Assembly: GCA_029263635.1 (NCBI GenBank)
Contig: JAJUFY010000090.1
Location: 1-8,058 of the forward strand
Direction of reading: 5' to 3'
Length of the DNA: 8,058 nt
Source: Ectothiorhodospiraceae bacterium
Lineage (GTDB): Bacteria; Pseudomonadota; Gammaproteobacteria; Nitrococcales; AK92
Numbering within the stretch: position 1 is the first letter of the stretch; each line of letters starts with the position of its first letter. Both the position numbers and the translations under genes were made by a program. A model generated the notes under the pieces. It was given only the letters and a program-made list of their open reading frames with translations, was not told the origin of the DNA and ran no database searches. Positions 1-7,266 of the stretch are shown here, one piece after another.

Positions 1-163
1 CGGTTGGCGCTCGTCTCGCGGTGGACGGCGCAGCCGGCATCCGGCCAACAGGCCAATGCTGGCGTAGCTTCGGATTGCGGGCCACCATAGACCGAAACCG
101 GGATGGCGGGAAGCGGCTCGTCATTGCCGCCACTGCGACCGTCTTCGCTTCAAGAGGCTTTCC
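1..163. other. Region upstream of the hydrolase, no gene recognised
   Basis: No family-like protein sequence is visible in these 163 bases. One plus-strand frame runs from the window edge to a TAG at 88-90 and could be the tail of a gene starting outside, but its residues match nothing I recognise. The part nearest the hydrolase presumably holds its promoter; I see no clear -35/-10 pair. The only good signal is the ribosome site at 153-157. Confidence 0.3.
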
Positions 164-679
164 ATGCGCAAACAGGTCTACTTCGCCCACGGCAAGGAAA
201 GCGGCCCTTGGGGCCGCAAGATCCAGGCACTCGCCGCGGTGGCACGCGCTCAGGGCTTTGCCGTCGAGAGCCCAGACTACACCTTTACCCACGACCCGGA
301 TGCCAGGATACGCCACCTGCTTGGCCTCGCCCCGTCTGCCGACTGCCTGGTGCTGGTCGGGTCGAGCATGGGTGGCTACGTCTCCGCCGTCGCCAGTCAG
401 GCCCTCGCGCCAACAGGACTGTTCCTGCTGGCGCCGGCCGTGTACATGCCCGGCTACGAAGCCGAGCCGCAGCCACGGGCAGCGCGGCTGGAAATCGTGC
501 ACGGCTGGCATGACGAGGTGATACCGGTCGAGCACGCGATCCGGCTGGGCCGGCGCCACCACGCCCGGCTGCACCTGCTCGACAGCGGCCACACCCTGAA
601 TGACCAGATCCCGTATCTGGAGCACCTGTTCCGCCGTTTCCTCCAAGAGGTTGAGGAAGCTGCCGGCACCGCAAGCTGA
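164..679 (+). CDS. Small alpha/beta-fold hydrolase
   Basis: This 171-residue protein has the layout of a compact alpha/beta hydrolase (serine esterase-like). The N-terminal strand leads into an HG pair (His9-Gly10) at the usual oxyanion position. The nucleophile elbow GSSMGG lies at residues 66-71, making Ser68 the likely nucleophile. Asp117 in GWHDEVIP and His143 in DSGHTL would complete the triad, in the expected order and spacing. There is no signal peptide or membrane segment, so it should be cytoplasmic. It resembles short single-domain hydrolases of the YqiA/dienelactone-hydrolase type, without a lid domain; the substrate cannot be told. The start is well supported: AGAGG at 153-157 lies 6 nt before the ATG. 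The transporter gene follows on the same strand after 118 bases and could be co-transcribed, but nothing links their functions. Identification as a hydrolase is firm; a specific reaction is not. Confidence 0.9.
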   Translation: MRKQVYFAHGKESGPWGRKIQALAAVARAQGFAVESPDYTFTHDPDARIRHLLGLAPSADCLVLVGSSMGGYVSAVASQALAPTGLFLLAPAVYMPGYEAEPQPRAARLEIVHGWHDEVIPVEHAIRLGRRHHARLHLLDSGHTLNDQIPYLEHLFRRFLQEVEEAAGTAS

Positions 680-681
680 CG

Positions 682-708
682 CCCGCCAGCCGCCTCCCGG
701 GTGGCGGG
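682..708 (+). repeat. Inverted repeat between hydrolase and transporter genes
   Basis: CCCGCCA (682-688) and TGGCGGG (702-708) are perfect 7-bp arms around a 13-base GC-rich loop, beginning 3 bases after the hydrolase stop. No T-run follows, so it is not a standard intrinsic terminator. It could slow transcription, protect the 3' end of the hydrolase mRNA, or be chance in GC-rich DNA. The rest of the 118-base spacer shows only a weak TATCAT (746-751) that could serve as a -10 box for the transporter gene, with no convincing -35 partner. Confidence 0.3.
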
Positions 709-797
709 TCGCCAGAGGCAGCGGGATATGCCGCCTGAGCGCGGCTATCATCACCGGATCGTCCGTGTGAACGGCGGCGCTGCAATGGAGCGATTGC

Positions 798-2024
798 ATG
801 GCGAACGCGATGAGATCCGTCTTCCTCGGCTGGCGCGTAGTGGCTGCCGCGTTTCTGGCGCTGTTCGTTGCCTTCGGCGCCATGTATGCCTTCGCGGCCT
901 TCTTCGCCGAACTGGAACGCGAGTTCTCCGCCAGCCGGGCTGATGTCTCGCTGGTGTTCTCGCTGGCCGGCTTTCTCTACTTCGCCGTCGGTGCCGTCAG
1001 CGGCACTCTCGCCGACCGGGCCGGCACCCGGCCGGTGGTGATGGCCGGCTTTGTACTGCTGGCAGCCGGCCTGCTGCTGGCCGCCCGGGCCGAGTCCCTC
1101 CGTGCCGTGTATCTGTTCTATGGCCTGGGTGTCGGACTGGGCGTGGGCTTCGTCTATGTGCCGGCGCTTGCCGCCGTGCAGCGCTGGTTCGACCGTCGCC
1201 GCGGCCTAGCGTCCGGCTTCACGGTGGCAGGCATCGGCGCCGGCACCCTGGCAATGCCGCCGCTGGCCGGGCTGCTGATCGCGCAGGCGGGCTGGCGCGA
1301 CACCTACCTCCTGCTGGCCGGGCTGGTCCTCGTGCTCGGCGCGATCGCCACAGCAATGCTGGAGCATTCACCGGAGCAGCGGGGCCTGCCGCGCGATGGG
1401 CGGCCCACGCCGGCCGTACAACCTCCGGCAGGCCTCGGCCTGCGCGAGGCGCTGCGCAGCCGGCCGTTCTGGCTGCTCTACCTGGCCGGCGTCTGCACCT
1501 CGTTCGGTATGTTCATTCCTTTTGTCCACCTGGCGCCATACGCCATCGATCAAGGGCTGTCGGAGCGTTTCGGCGTCCTGCTGGTCGGCCTGGTGGGGCT
1601 GGGCAGCATGATCGGGCGCTTCGCGCTGGGCGGCACGGCCGACCGCATTGGCCGCAGGTGGGGAGTCGGGCTGATGTTCAGCGGCATGGCCGCGATGCTG
1701 CTGCTCTGGCTGGCCGCCAGCGGCCAGCTGGCGCTGATCGTCTTCGCCGTGCTGTTCGGCACCTTTTACGGCGGCTACGTTGCCCTGATTCCGGCATTGA
1801 CCGCCGATTACTTCGGCAGCTATCGCGTCGCCGGCATCATCGGCTGCCTGTACACCGGAGTCGGCATCGGCACGCTGTTCGGCCCGACGCTTGCCGGCCT
1901 CGCCTTCGATCTGGCCGGTTCCTATACGATCCCGATCACGGCCGGCGTGATCGCGAACCTCGCTGCGCTCACCTGCATCGCCGTCATCGAGGAACCGGGA
2001 CGTTTCCGCGCCGGCCAGGCCTAA
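798..2024 (+). CDS. MFS transporter, monocarboxylate/oxalate-formate antiporter-like
   Basis: This 408-residue, strongly hydrophobic protein has the 12-helix major facilitator layout: six helices in residues about 10-190, a hydrophilic central loop at about 190-215, and six more helices to about residue 396. The MFS loop 2-3 signature appears as GTLADRAGTR (69-78), and its second-half copy as GGTADRIGRR (278-287). The segment RWFDRRRGLASG (129-140) after helix 4 is typical of the monocarboxylate porter and oxalate/formate antiporter branches. An organic anion such as a monocarboxylate is therefore the best substrate guess, but this is inference. It would act in the inner membrane. GGAG at 787-790 lies 7 nt before the chosen ATG; a second in-frame ATG at 810 is a less likely start. 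The gene ends against the converging kinase gene, sharing 4 bases. Confidence 0.92.
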   Translation: MANAMRSVFLGWRVVAAAFLALFVAFGAMYAFAAFFAELEREFSASRADVSLVFSLAGFLYFAVGAVSGTLADRAGTRPVVMAGFVLLAAGLLLAARAESLRAVYLFYGLGVGLGVGFVYVPALAAVQRWFDRRRGLASGFTVAGIGAGTLAMPPLAGLLIAQAGWRDTYLLLAGLVLVLGAIATAMLEHSPEQRGLPRDGRPTPAVQPPAGLGLREALRSRPFWLLYLAGVCTSFGMFIPFVHLAPYAIDQGLSERFGVLLVGLVGLGSMIGRFALGGTADRIGRRWGVGLMFSGMAAMLLLWLAASGQLALIVFAVLFGTFYGGYVALIPALTADYFGSYRVAGIIGCLYTGVGIGTLFGPTLAGLAFDLAGSYTIPITAGVIANLAALTCIAVIEEPGRFRAGQA

Positions 2025-3130
2025 TCACCGGCCTTCACCGGCTCCCACGGCAGGCGGACCACGAAGGTCGCGCCGCTGCCGGGCGCGCTCTCCACGTCGA
2101 TGCTGCCGCCATGCATCTCGACGATCTGACGAACGATGTGCAGGCCCAGGCCGAGCCCGGCCTGGCCGCGCTCGGCGTCGATGCGCTCGAACGGCTGGAA
2201 AATGCGCTGCCGGTCCTCCGGCGAAATCCCAGGCCCCTGGTCGCTGACCCGCAGCTCGACGGCATCCGGCTCGCAACGCAGATGGACATGCACCGCACCG
2301 CCGCCATGGCGGGCGGCATTGGAAAGCAGGTTGGAAATCACCTGCTCGATGCGAAACCGATCCCAGCTGCCGACCGCGCCGTCCGGACAGTCGATGCTGG
2401 CTTCGCAGCCGGCCTCATCCAGTAACGGCAGGAAGCGCTCCAGCACGTCCTTGATCAGGGCTGTCATGTCGAAACGCTCGGGCCGGATCTCCAGCTTGCC
2501 GCTCTGGATGCGGGCAACGTCCAGCATTTCATCCACCAGCGGCACCAGCCGTTCCACCTGCCGCTCGAGCTGGTCCAGCAGCTGGGCGCCCTCGGCGACG
2601 CCCGGCAGCGTGAAATGGTTGCCAAGCTTACGCTTGGCCATCGACAGCTGCAGGCGCAGCACCGTCAGCGGCGTGCGCAGCTCGTGGCCGGCGATGCTGA
2701 TGAAGCGGTTGCGCACTTCCAGCGCATTGCGGGCGGCTTCCTCGCTCTTTTGCAACGCTTCCAGCTGCTGCTTGAGAATCTGGCGCTGCTGGTAGAGTTC
2801 GACGAACACCCGCACCTTGCTTCTGACCACATGGGCGCTCAGCGGCTTGAACAGGAAATCGACCGCGCCGGCCTCATACCCCTTGAAGACCCGGGCCTGA
2901 TCGGGGCCGTCGGCGGTGACGAAGATGATGGGGATGGACCGGGTACGGGCGGCGCCGCGCATCAGCTCGGCCAGTTCAAAGCCGTTCATCCCCGGCATCT
3001 GCACATCGATCAGGGCGAGCGCGAAATCATGCTCCAGCAGCAGCTCCAGCGGCTCCCCGGCCAGCAGGGCAGCCAGCGCCACCAGGTTTTCCTCTCTATC
3101 GTCGACGAGCAGACACTTAGCCGCACTCAT
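2021..3130 (-). CDS. Receiver-histidine kinase fusion with a shortened receiver
   Basis: The protein has 369 residues: a CheY-like receiver (about 4-98), a short helical linker (about 103-138), HisKA and HATPase_c, with no membrane segment, so it is cytoplasmic. Receiver residues include the acidic pair Asp10-Asp11, phospho-acceptor Asp42 in DVQMPGMNG, Thr72 and Lys95-Pro96. The kinase H-box is GHELRTP with His149, the N-box has Asn271 in LLSNAARHG, and the ATP-lid motifs are DQGPG (297-301) and GLGLGL (325-330), so the kinase half looks active. The receiver is odd: Asp11 to Asp42 is only 31 residues, against about 43 in ordinary receivers, so roughly 12 residues covering beta 2 and/or alpha 2 appear to be missing in frame. 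The ATG is preceded by GGGGG with a 7-nt gap. It is the last gene of the minus-strand operon, and its TAG overlaps the transporter's TAA. No output domain is attached, so its phosphoryl target must be another protein. Confidence 0.95.
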   Translation of the reverse strand: MSAAKCLLVDDREENLVALAALLAGEPLELLLEHDFALALIDVQMPGMNGFELAELMRGAARTRSIPIIFVTADGPDQARVFKGYEAGAVDFLFKPLSAHVVRSKVRVFVELYQQRQILKQQLEALQKSEEAARNALEVRNRFISIAGHELRTPLTVLRLQLSMAKRKLGNHFTLPGVAEGAQLLDQLERQVERLVPLVDEMLDVARIQSGKLEIRPERFDMTALIKDVLERFLPLLDEAGCEASIDCPDGAVGSWDRFRIEQVISNLLSNAARHGGGAVHVHLRCEPDAVELRVSDQGPGISPEDRQRIFQPFERIDAERGQAGLGLGLHIVRQIVEMHGGSIDVESAPGSGATFVVRLPWEPVKAGD

Positions 3131-3134
3131 CCCG

Positions 3135-3197
3135 TCACCCCCGCATGGCGGCAGCCGCCGCAGGCATCATGGCAGCGATTGCATGCACCGCCGTCAT
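3135..3197 (-). CDS. 20-codon reading frame coupling cheR to the receiver-kinase gene; possible cheB scar
   Basis: The ATG overlaps the cheR stop as ATGA and is preceded by AGGAAG at close spacing. The frame reads MTAVHAIAAMMP, then an Ala run and MRG, and stops 4 nt before the ATG of the receiver-kinase gene. It thus bridges the whole spacer. Similar CheR/hybrid-kinase clusters often have cheB at this point. The first residues (M-T-A-V-H-A-I-A) could pass for the start of CheB's first strand, but the following GxSxGG methylesterase motif is absent. It is either a relic of an internally deleted cheB, a coupling mini-cistron that keeps ribosomes moving to the next start, or a coincidental frame. 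The peptide is too short for homology to decide. Confidence 0.3.
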   Translation of the reverse strand: MTAVHAIAAMMPAAAAAMRG

Positions 3198-4015
3198 CGC
3201 TTCCTGAAGATCCGCGCGTCTTGGCTGATCACTTCGAACTGATCCTTGTGGTCCGATAACAGCACCGTCTCCTTGGCCCCCAGCCCCAGGAACCCCTGCC
3301 GCACCAAGGCATCGTGAAACAGGCTGAAGGCGCGGTCCTGCAAGCTTCTGTCGAAATAGATCAGCACGTTGCGGCAGGACACCAGATGCACCTCGGCGAA
3401 CACGGCATCGGTGGCCAGGCTGTGGTCGGCGAACACCACATTGCGGGCCAGTGCCGGGTCGAAGCGCACCGAGTCGTACGCAGCGCTGTAGTAATCGGCC
3501 AGCGAGCCACGGCCCCCTGCAGCACGGTAGTTGCCGCTCGCCTCGCGCACGGCATCGGCGCGATAGATACCCTGCCGCGCCGTTTCGATGCTGCGCGGAT
3601 TGATATCGGTCGCGTAGAGTACGGTCTTGTCCAGCAGTCCTTCCTCCGCCAGCACGATGGCCAGCGAATACGCTTCTTCGCCGGTACTGCAGCCGGCTAC
3701 CCAGATCTTCACCGACGGATAGGTCCGCAGGTATGGCACCACGTGGCGGCGCAAGGCCAAGAAGTAGGCCGGATCCCGGAACAGCTCGGTGGTAGGCACC
3801 GTGAGGTAATCCAGCAACCGCGGGAACAGCGCCGGCTCGCGCAGCAGCCGCTCCTGGAGCTGCGACAGGCTCCTGCACTGGAATTGCTCCTGCGCCCGGG
3901 CCAGTCGCCGCCGCAGTGAATGCCGCGAGTATTGCCGGAAATCGTACTGGTAACGCTGGTAGATGGCCTCCACCAGCAGCTCCAGCTCGATCTCGAAGAT
4001 CCGCTCGGCGTCCAC
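3194..4015 (-). CDS. cheR: CheR-type protein-glutamate O-methyltransferase
   Basis: This 273-residue, cytoplasmic protein matches the CheR family in length and order. An N-terminal all-helical domain (about 5-70) is followed by the SAM-dependent methyltransferase fold. Visible motifs are TTELFRD (75-81), the SAM-binding loop AGCSTGEEAYS (107-117), the acidic strand end YATDIN with Asp137, and the SCRNVLIYFD block (213-222), all characteristic of CheR. The classic role is transfer of methyl groups from S-adenosylmethionine to glutamates of chemoreceptors. No receptor, CheA, CheW or CheB gene lies in the window, so the true target may be a partner kinase; that is inference. The start is GTG, 12 nt after the stop of the big kinase, with AAGGG about 9 nt upstream. 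There is no internal methionine, so no ATG alternative exists. The stop overlaps the ATG of a 20-codon frame. Confidence 0.95.
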   Translation of the reverse strand: MDAERIFEIELELLVEAIYQRYQYDFRQYSRHSLRRRLARAQEQFQCRSLSQLQERLLREPALFPRLLDYLTVPTTELFRDPAYFLALRRHVVPYLRTYPSVKIWVAGCSTGEEAYSLAIVLAEEGLLDKTVLYATDINPRSIETARQGIYRADAVREASGNYRAAGGRGSLADYYSAAYDSVRFDPALARNVVFADHSLATDAVFAEVHLVSCRNVLIYFDRSLQDRAFSLFHDALVRQGFLGLGAKETVLLSDHKDQFEVISQDARIFRKR

Positions 4016-4027
4016 CGGGTACCGCCC

Positions 4028-7000
4028 TTAGAAACTGCGGCGCGACGACAGCCAGACCCGCAGCAGCGACAGCAGCCTGTCCAGCTCGATCGGCTTGGCG
4101 AGGTAATCGCTGGCGCCGGCTTCCAGGCAGCTGTCCTGGTCGTCCCGCATGGCCTTGGCGGTCAGCGCGATGATCGGCAGCTTCCGGAAGCGCTCCTGGG
4201 CGCGGATGGCGCGCATCGCCTCATAGCCGTTCATCTCCGGCATCATGATGTCCATCAGCACCAGGTCGATGTCCGGCGCGGTATCCAGCTTCAGTAGCGC
4301 CTCGCGGCCGTTGCGGGCGATCTCGATGATGGCGCCATGCGGCTCCAGAGCGCTGGTGAGCGCGAAGAGGTTGCGGACGTCGTCGTCGACCAGCAGCAGG
4401 CGGGCGCCTTCCAGCACTTCCTCGCGGCTGCGCAGCTCGCGCAGCATTTTCTGCCGCTCCGGCGGCAGTTCGGTCTCGACCCGGTGCAGGAACAGGGTCA
4501 CTTCGCTGAGCAGCCGCTCCGGCGAGCGCGCGCCCTTGACGATGATGCTGCTGGAATAGCGGCGCAGCCGTTCTTCCTCCTCGCGGCTGAGATCGCGGCC
4601 GGTATAGACGATCACCGGCGGGTAGGAGTAGGGCGAATCCGTCTTCGAGAGCTCTGCCAGCAGCTCGTAGCCCGACATCGCCGGCAGGCTGAGATCCATC
4701 ACCATGCAGTCGTAGACATTGCTCGACAGCCGCTCCAGCGCCTCCTCGGCCGAGGCGACCGACTCGATCTGCACATCCTCGCCGGCGATCAGGCTGACGA
4801 TGCTCTCGCGCTGGGCAGGATCGTCCTCGACCACCAGCACCCGTTTGAGAGTCTGCTCCAGCCGCTGCTGCAGAGCCTCGAAGGCCTGCACCAGCGCATC
4901 GCGCTTGACGGGCTTGAGCATGTAGCCGACCGCGCCCATCCGGCGCGCAGTGGCGGCAAAGTCCTCGACCGACACCACATGCACCGGGATGTGGCGACTG
5001 GCAGGGTCAGACTTCAGCTGTTCCAGTAGCGCCAGGCCGCTGTGGTCGGGCAGCCGGATGTCCAGCACGATGGCGCTCGGCGCGTGCCGGACGATCAGCG
5101 CCTGCGCCTCCTCCGCGGTCGGCGCGACCAGCCCCTGGAAGCCCATCTCGCGCGCGAGGTCGAGCAGGATCTTGGCAAACGCTTCGTCATCCTCGACGAT
5201 CAGGATGCGCCGGCCCGGCGTGCCGGCCTGCTCACGGTCGTCCTCGAACGAGAACGAGACCGCTGCGGTGCTCGTCGGTGCCACATCCGCCCCCGCCGTC
5301 TCGTCCACCAGCTCCGCTTCCGCCCGTACCGGCGCCGGGACACGCTCGCTGGGAGTCAGCGGCAGGAACAGGGTAAAAGTGCTGCCCTCGCCCGGAGTGC
5401 TCTGGACACTGATTTCGCCGCCGAGCAGCTGCGCCAGCTCGCGGGAAATCGACAGCCCCAGCCCGGTGCCGCCAAACCTGCGGCTGATGCTGCCATCACC
5501 CTGGTGAAAGGGCTCGAACACCGCTTCCTGCTGTTCGTCCGGGATGCCGATGCCGGTGTCCTCCACCGACAGCGCCAGCCGCTCGCCGTCCCTGTAGGCG
5601 CGCAGCGTGATATGGCCCTTCTCGGTGAACTTGAAGGCATTGGCCAGGAAGTTCTTGAGGACCTGCTCAAGCCGTTTCCTGTCGCTGGTGACTTCGGACG
5701 GTATGTCCGCATCGACCACCACCTGAAAGCTCAGCCCCTTGTCGCGCGCCAGCGGCTGGAAGGTCTGCTCCAGGGCGCCTAGCAGCTGGGTGAGGGCGAA
5801 CGGCTCCGGCGATACTTCCAGCCGGCCGGCCTCGACCTTGGCCAGGTCCAGCACGTCGTTGATGAGGGTGAGCAGATCGTTGCCGGCCGTGTAGATGGTC
5901 TCGGCGTACTTGATCTGTTCCTCGGTCAGGTTGCCCGGACGGTTCTCGGCAAGCAGCTTGGAGAGGATGAGCGCGCTGTTGAGCGGCGTGCGCAGCTCAT
6001 GCGACATATTGGCCAGGAACTCCGACTTGTAGCGGCTTGCCCGCTCCAGCTCGCCGGTCTTGTTCTGGAGTTCGTGCTGGGCTTGCAGCAGCTCGCGCTT
6101 CTGCCGTTCCAGCGACCGTGTCTGCTCCTCCAGCCGCTGGTTGCTCTGTTCCAGCTCCGCCTGCTGGTTCTCCAGCCGGACCTGAGATTCCTTGAGCGCC
6201 CGGTTCTGCTGCTCCAGCTCTTCGTTGAGCGCGCTGAGCTCTTCCTGCTGGGCCTGCAGCTCCTCGGCCTGCTGCTGCGACTCCGCCAGCAGCTCGGCCA
6301 GCCGGCGCTGGTATTGGGCGGTCTGGATTCCCATGCCCAGCATCTCGCTGACCTTGAGCAGCAGCGGGCCCGCCACTGCCGGCGCCGCCCCCAGGAATCC
6401 CAGCTCGACGATGCCGCGGATCTCGCCCTCGGCCGTCAGCGGTGCCAGCAGCAGGCAGCAAGGACGGGCGGCGCCCAGGCCGGAGCTGATGCTGAGATAG
6501 CCGGCCGGCACGTCATCGACCTGCATCGGCCGGCCTTCGATGGCTACCTGCCCGACCAGCCCTTCGCCAAACCGGTAACTGGCCGGCATGGCACTCTGGC
6601 GCGCATCGAACGCATAGCCGGCGGCACGAACCAGCCGATTGCCGTCGTCCTCTCGCACGTACAGCGCGCCGACCTTGGCGCCGAGGCGCTCGGCAAGAAA
6701 ACCCAGGGCGCGCTCGGCAAATTCCTCGACGCTCAGCTCGCCGCGTACCGCCACGCCCAGCTCGGTCTGCGTGCCCCGCAACCAGCCCTGCCGCTCGATG
6801 TCATTCCGCGTGACGATGACCTGCCGGACCAGAAAGGCGACGCACCAGATCGTAAAAATACCGATCCCGCGGTTGAAAACAGCGATAAATGTCGAGCTGC
6901 CGGCCGGCGCATTCAGATGAGTAAAAATGGCGAAAACCGACGCCAGCGCCGCGATGTAGAGCACGGCATTCGGCCAGCTCTGCCGCACCGCGAAAACGAT

Positions 7001-7165
7001 AGGCAGGAAATACAGGATATGAGCGGCAGCACCGGCCGGCGTGAGCAGATCGAGCGCAAACACTGCGCATTCGAAACCGGCAATGATGGCCAGCAGCCAC
7101 CATGCCGGCTGCGGGTCACGGTGACTGGGATTCGGATAATTCATAGGCGGAATGTGGGAAGCCAA
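4028..7165 (-). CDS. Membrane hybrid histidine kinase: 4TM-GAF-coiled coil-HisKA-HATPase_c-REC-REC-REC
   Basis: The protein has 1045 residues. Four hydrophobic helices (about 21-41, 46-61, 66-83, 95-117) are joined by short loops with almost no periplasmic part. A GAF-like domain (about 144-284) and a long Gln/Glu-rich coiled coil (about 285-378) follow. HisKA carries MSHELRTP with His389. HATPase_c has Asn509 in NFLANAFKFT, EDTGIG (535-540) and GGTGLGL (565-571). Three receivers have acceptors Asp702, Asp824 and Asp972. Their pocket acids are at 658-660, 780-782 and 927-929, and their lysines are Lys751, Lys877 and Lys1024. The second receiver has Lys-Gly instead of the usual Lys-Pro. All kinase residues look intact, so it should autophosphorylate and pass phosphate to its own or other receivers. 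It opens the minus-strand operon. The start used is TTG, with GGAAGA 3 nt upstream. An in-frame ATG at 7144 (1038 residues) is the alternative but lacks a ribosome site. The signal sensed is unknown. Confidence 0.95.
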   Translation of the reverse strand: MASHIPPMNYPNPSHRDPQPAWWLLAIIAGFECAVFALDLLTPAGAAAHILYFLPIVFAVRQSWPNAVLYIAALASVFAIFTHLNAPAGSSTFIAVFNRGIGIFTIWCVAFLVRQVIVTRNDIERQGWLRGTQTELGVAVRGELSVEEFAERALGFLAERLGAKVGALYVREDDGNRLVRAAGYAFDARQSAMPASYRFGEGLVGQVAIEGRPMQVDDVPAGYLSISSGLGAARPCCLLLAPLTAEGEIRGIVELGFLGAAPAVAGPLLLKVSEMLGMGIQTAQYQRRLAELLAESQQQAEELQAQQEELSALNEELEQQNRALKESQVRLENQQAELEQSNQRLEEQTRSLERQKRELLQAQHELQNKTGELERASRYKSEFLANMSHELRTPLNSALILSKLLAENRPGNLTEEQIKYAETIYTAGNDLLTLINDVLDLAKVEAGRLEVSPEPFALTQLLGALEQTFQPLARDKGLSFQVVVDADIPSEVTSDRKRLEQVLKNFLANAFKFTEKGHITLRAYRDGERLALSVEDTGIGIPDEQQEAVFEPFHQGDGSISRRFGGTGLGLSISRELAQLLGGEISVQSTPGEGSTFTLFLPLTPSERVPAPVRAEAELVDETAGADVAPTSTAAVSFSFEDDREQAGTPGRRILIVEDDEAFAKILLDLAREMGFQGLVAPTAEEAQALIVRHAPSAIVLDIRLPDHSGLALLEQLKSDPASRHIPVHVVSVEDFAATARRMGAVGYMLKPVKRDALVQAFEALQQRLEQTLKRVLVVEDDPAQRESIVSLIAGEDVQIESVASAEEALERLSSNVYDCMVMDLSLPAMSGYELLAELSKTDSPYSYPPVIVYTGRDLSREEEERLRRYSSSIIVKGARSPERLLSEVTLFLHRVETELPPERQKMLRELRSREEVLEGARLLLVDDDVRNLFALTSALEPHGAIIEIARNGREALLKLDTAPDIDLVLMDIMMPEMNGYEAMRAIRAQERFRKLPIIALTAKAMRDDQDSCLEAGASDYLAKPIELDRLLSLLRVWLSSRRSF

Positions 7166-7266
7166 TGGTCTTCCACACGTCCTGAACGTACGGCCTTCAG
7201 TGAAGCCTAACTTGCCGTGTCCCTCGGAACCATTGGGGCATTCCCTATGGTGCTTGCCGCCACGCG

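Noticed and set aside
21..521. 166-codon plus-strand frame overlapping the hydrolase
   Set aside because: The hydrolase frame has a full catalytic triad and ribosome site; this frame is low-complexity Arg/Ser/Pro-rich and out of phase with it.
682..708. Intrinsic terminator after the hydrolase
   Set aside because: The stem is good but no T-run follows, so it is listed only as an inverted repeat.
1658..2425. Plus-strand frame spanning the transporter end and the antisense of the receiver-kinase
   Set aside because: It crosses two well-supported genes in other frames and its sequence is Arg/His-rich without any domain; a by-product of high GC.
3198..3878. Long minus-strand frame overlapping cheR and continuous with the 20-codon frame
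   Set aside because: The overlapping cheR frame has every family motif; this frame is Arg/Gly/Ala-rich with no fold-like pattern. Only its last 20 codons, outside cheR, are kept as a low-confidence entry.
5999..7210. 403-codon open frame on the plus strand opposite the large kinase
   Set aside because: It is antisense to the GAF, coiled-coil and membrane regions of a clear kinase gene. Its Leu/Gln/Arg-rich sequence is what the complement of GC-rich coiled-coil codons gives, and it has no recognisable domain.
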